A DNA stretch of 23,723 bases from an uncultured Clostridia bacterium (GTDB taxonomy: Bacteria > Bacillota > Clostridia > Christensenellales > Aristaeellaceae): the NCBI GenBank assembly GCA_946534455.1, contig CAMNCR010000205.1, positions 1 through 23,723 of the forward strand. The letters are read 5' to 3'. Both the position numbers and the translations under genes were made by a program. Shown here piece after piece: positions 22,354 to 23,723 of the stretch. The notes under the pieces are model-generated. The model was not told where the DNA came from. It searched no databases and was given only the letters and a program-made list of their open reading frames with translations. Each line of letters starts with the position of its first letter. The stretch's first letter is position 1.

Positions 22354-22958
22354 CTGTTCCCCTTCTCTCTCACCGCGCGCAGAAAGGCGCGCATTTTAAT
22401 CGGATCCTTGTATCCCTCCGTCTCGATGCCGGAGGACACATCCACCCCGAAGGGCTGCAGCGTTTCCACCGCCTCGCCCACGTTCTCCGGTGTCAACCCT
22501 CCTGCCAGGAAAAAGGGCCGCTTCGCGTACCGCAGCAGGCTCCAGTCGAAGGTTCTTCCGTCCCCGGCTCCCGCGTCCAGCAGGATCATGTCCGCGGAGG
22601 AAGCCTCCGCCCGGCGGATATCCTCCCCGCTCCGGATCCGGAATGCCTGAATCAGCGGCCGGTTCGTCCGGGCCCGCAGCGCGGCGATATAGGCTTCGTC
22701 CTCTTCTCCGTGCAGCTGCGCCATGTCGATCACGCCCTGCTCCAGCAGTCCCGCCACCGTTCCGATCCCGGCATTCACGAACACACCCACCGGCGTAATG
22801 CCCTCCCGCAGATTGGCCCGAAGCGTCTCCGCCTCCGCGGCGGAAACCCGCCTCCGGCTCTTCTCCGCGAACACGAAGCCGATGTATTCCGGGCCTGTTT
22901 CGTTGGCCGCGGCAATATCCTCCGGCCGCCGGAGTCCGCACATCTTGATTCTGATCAT
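22350..22958 (-). CDS. trpF: Phosphoribosylanthranilate isomerase
   Basis: Catalyses the Amadori rearrangement of phosphoribosylanthranilate, the step between TrpD and TrpC. The 202 residues contain the general base Cys7 in IKMCGL, GFVFAEKSRR (32-41), the general acid Asp in LLDAG, and VDVSSGIET for phosphate binding. It is a free-standing gene, not fused to trpC, and overlaps both neighbours by 4 nt (ATGA). Confidence 0.96.
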   Translation of the reverse strand: MIRIKMCGLRRPEDIAAANETGPEYIGFVFAEKSRRRVSAAEAETLRANLREGITPVGVFVNAGIGTVAGLLEQGVIDMAQLHGEEDEAYIAALRARTNRPLIQAFRIRSGEDIRRAEASSADMILLDAGAGDGRTFDWSLLRYAKRPFFLAGGLTPENVGEAVETLQPFGVDVSSGIETEGYKDPIKMRAFLRAVREKGNR

Positions 22959-23723
22959 GCCCGCCTCCTCAGCTCGCCCAGCGCGGCCCGCCGGTCCGGC
23001 GCCCGCATCAGCATTTCGCCGATCAGCACCGCGTCCGCTCCGATCCGCTGCAGCCTGTCCACATCCTCCGGACGACTTACGCCGCTCTCTGCCACGTAGA
23101 TCCGGTCCGGCGGAATTCGGTCCCGCAGCCGGGCCGCGTTTTCAAAGTCCACGCTGAAGTCCTTCAGGTTCCGGTTATTGACCCCGATCACCTCCGCGCC
23201 GGCTGCCACCGCCGTGTCGATTTCCGCCGCGTCATGGGTTTCCACCAGAGCCGCGATTCCCAGCTCCGCGCATCGTTCCAGATATTTCTCAAGCGTTTCC
23301 CGATCCAGCAGGCTCACGATCAGCAGCACCGCGTCCGCCCCCATCACCCGCGCCTGATCCAGCTGATAGGCGCTGACGGTAAAATCCTTTCGCAGCATCG
23401 GGACATCCACCGTTTCCCGGATTTCCGTAAAGATCGCGTCGGAGCCCAGAAAATAGTGCGGCTCCGTCAGGCAGGAAATGCAGTCCGCCCCCGCCTCCTC
23501 GTATTCCCGCGCAATCGTCCTGTAAGGAAATGTCTCCGAAATCAGGCCCTTCGAGGGAGAAGCCTTCTTGATCTCACAGATCAGGGAGAGCGTCGGCTTT
23601 CTCAGTGCAGCGATAAATGGCTCGCCCCCACCCGGTCCCATTCGCCTCGCAGCCTCGCGCATGGTTCTCGCGCTGATTCGTTCCTCAGCCGCCAGAACCC
23701 GCAGCCTCGCCAGCTCCGCCAGC
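22955..23723 (-). CDS. trpC: Indole-3-glycerol phosphate synthase, 5' end cut by window
   Basis: Closes the indole ring by decarboxylating carboxyphenylamino-deoxyribulose phosphate. The frame is open to the right edge of the window: about 20 codons upstream of the first internal ATG (23662) encode a helical stretch expected for the TrpC N-terminus, so the true start lies outside. Visible signatures are CEIKKASPSKG (catalytic Lys), LRKDF (second Lys), ALVETHD (catalytic Glu), GVNNRNL and VAESGV. It overlaps trpF by 4 nt. Any trp leader or attenuator and trpE/G/D would be further upstream, outside the window. Confidence 0.95.
   Translation of the reverse strand, partial: LAELARLRVLAAEERISARTMREAARRMGPGGGEPFIAALRKPTLSLICEIKKASPSKGLISETFPYRTIAREYEEAGADCISCLTEPHYFLGSDAIFTEIRETVDVPMLRKDFTVSAYQLDQARVMGADAVLLIVSLLDRETLEKYLERCAELGIAALVETHDAAEIDTAVAAGAEVIGVNNRNLKDFSVDFENAARLRDRIPPDRIYVAESGVSRPEDVDRLQRIGADAVLIGEMLMRAPDRRAALGELRRRA

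Overview
The window looks like a chromosomal segment of a GC-rich, carbohydrate-degrading bacterium of the Firmicutes, probably a gut- or rumen-type Clostridia. This rests on strong GGAGG-type ribosome binding sites, an MsmX/UgpC-type sugar ABC ATPase beside MalEFG-like genes, a TrpA with the SDPTAEGP motif, and the mix of secreted glycosidases. I cannot assign a species. There are no rRNA or tRNA genes, insertion sequences or CRISPR arrays that I can see. No gene-free stretch exceeds about 160 bases. Almost everything is on the minus strand. The only plus-strand genes are a two-gene cassette at 9506-10594.

Region 1 (1-9354, minus): carbohydrate use. Reading in the direction of transcription, a three-pass membrane protein of unknown function is followed by a secreted GH53 endo-beta-1,4-galactanase. 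A consensus promoter then drives a sugar-binding protein, two MalF/MalG-type permeases, an MsmX-type ATPase and a secreted GH13 alpha-amylase (cut by the window start). The binding protein carries an unusual C-terminal carbohydrate-binding-like module. Hairpins sit between binding protein and permeases and between ATPase and amylase, which fits graded expression inside one operon. The GH53 on one side and the GH13 on the other leave the transported sugar open: galacto-oligosaccharide or maltodextrin.

Region 2 (9360-10594): back-to-back promoters separate region 1 from a plus-strand pair. The first gene encodes a GGDEF diguanylate cyclase domain fused to a C-terminal ribbon-helix-helix (RHH) DNA-binding domain. 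The second encodes a single-domain O6-alkylguanine-DNA alkyltransferase-like protein with its active-site Cys. The cyclase promoter is covered, from the -10 box to the leader, by six half-sites of TATYTC type in strictly alternating orientation with a 7-bp period. This is the layout expected for a cooperatively binding RHH repressor, and I consider it the most interesting signal in the window: a possible c-di-GMP-coupled, self-regulating transcription factor.

Region 3 (10613-19861, minus): DNA repair. A promoter drives a 1593-residue protein with a DnaQ-like exonuclease domain, a RecQ helicase and a UvrD-type helicase in one chain, followed by SbcD, SbcC and a YgjP-type metallopeptidase.

Region 4 (19907-23723, minus): the distal tryptophan operon trpC(partial)-trpF-trpB-trpA with overlapping junctions, followed by a tandem ACT-domain protein that may sense an amino acid.
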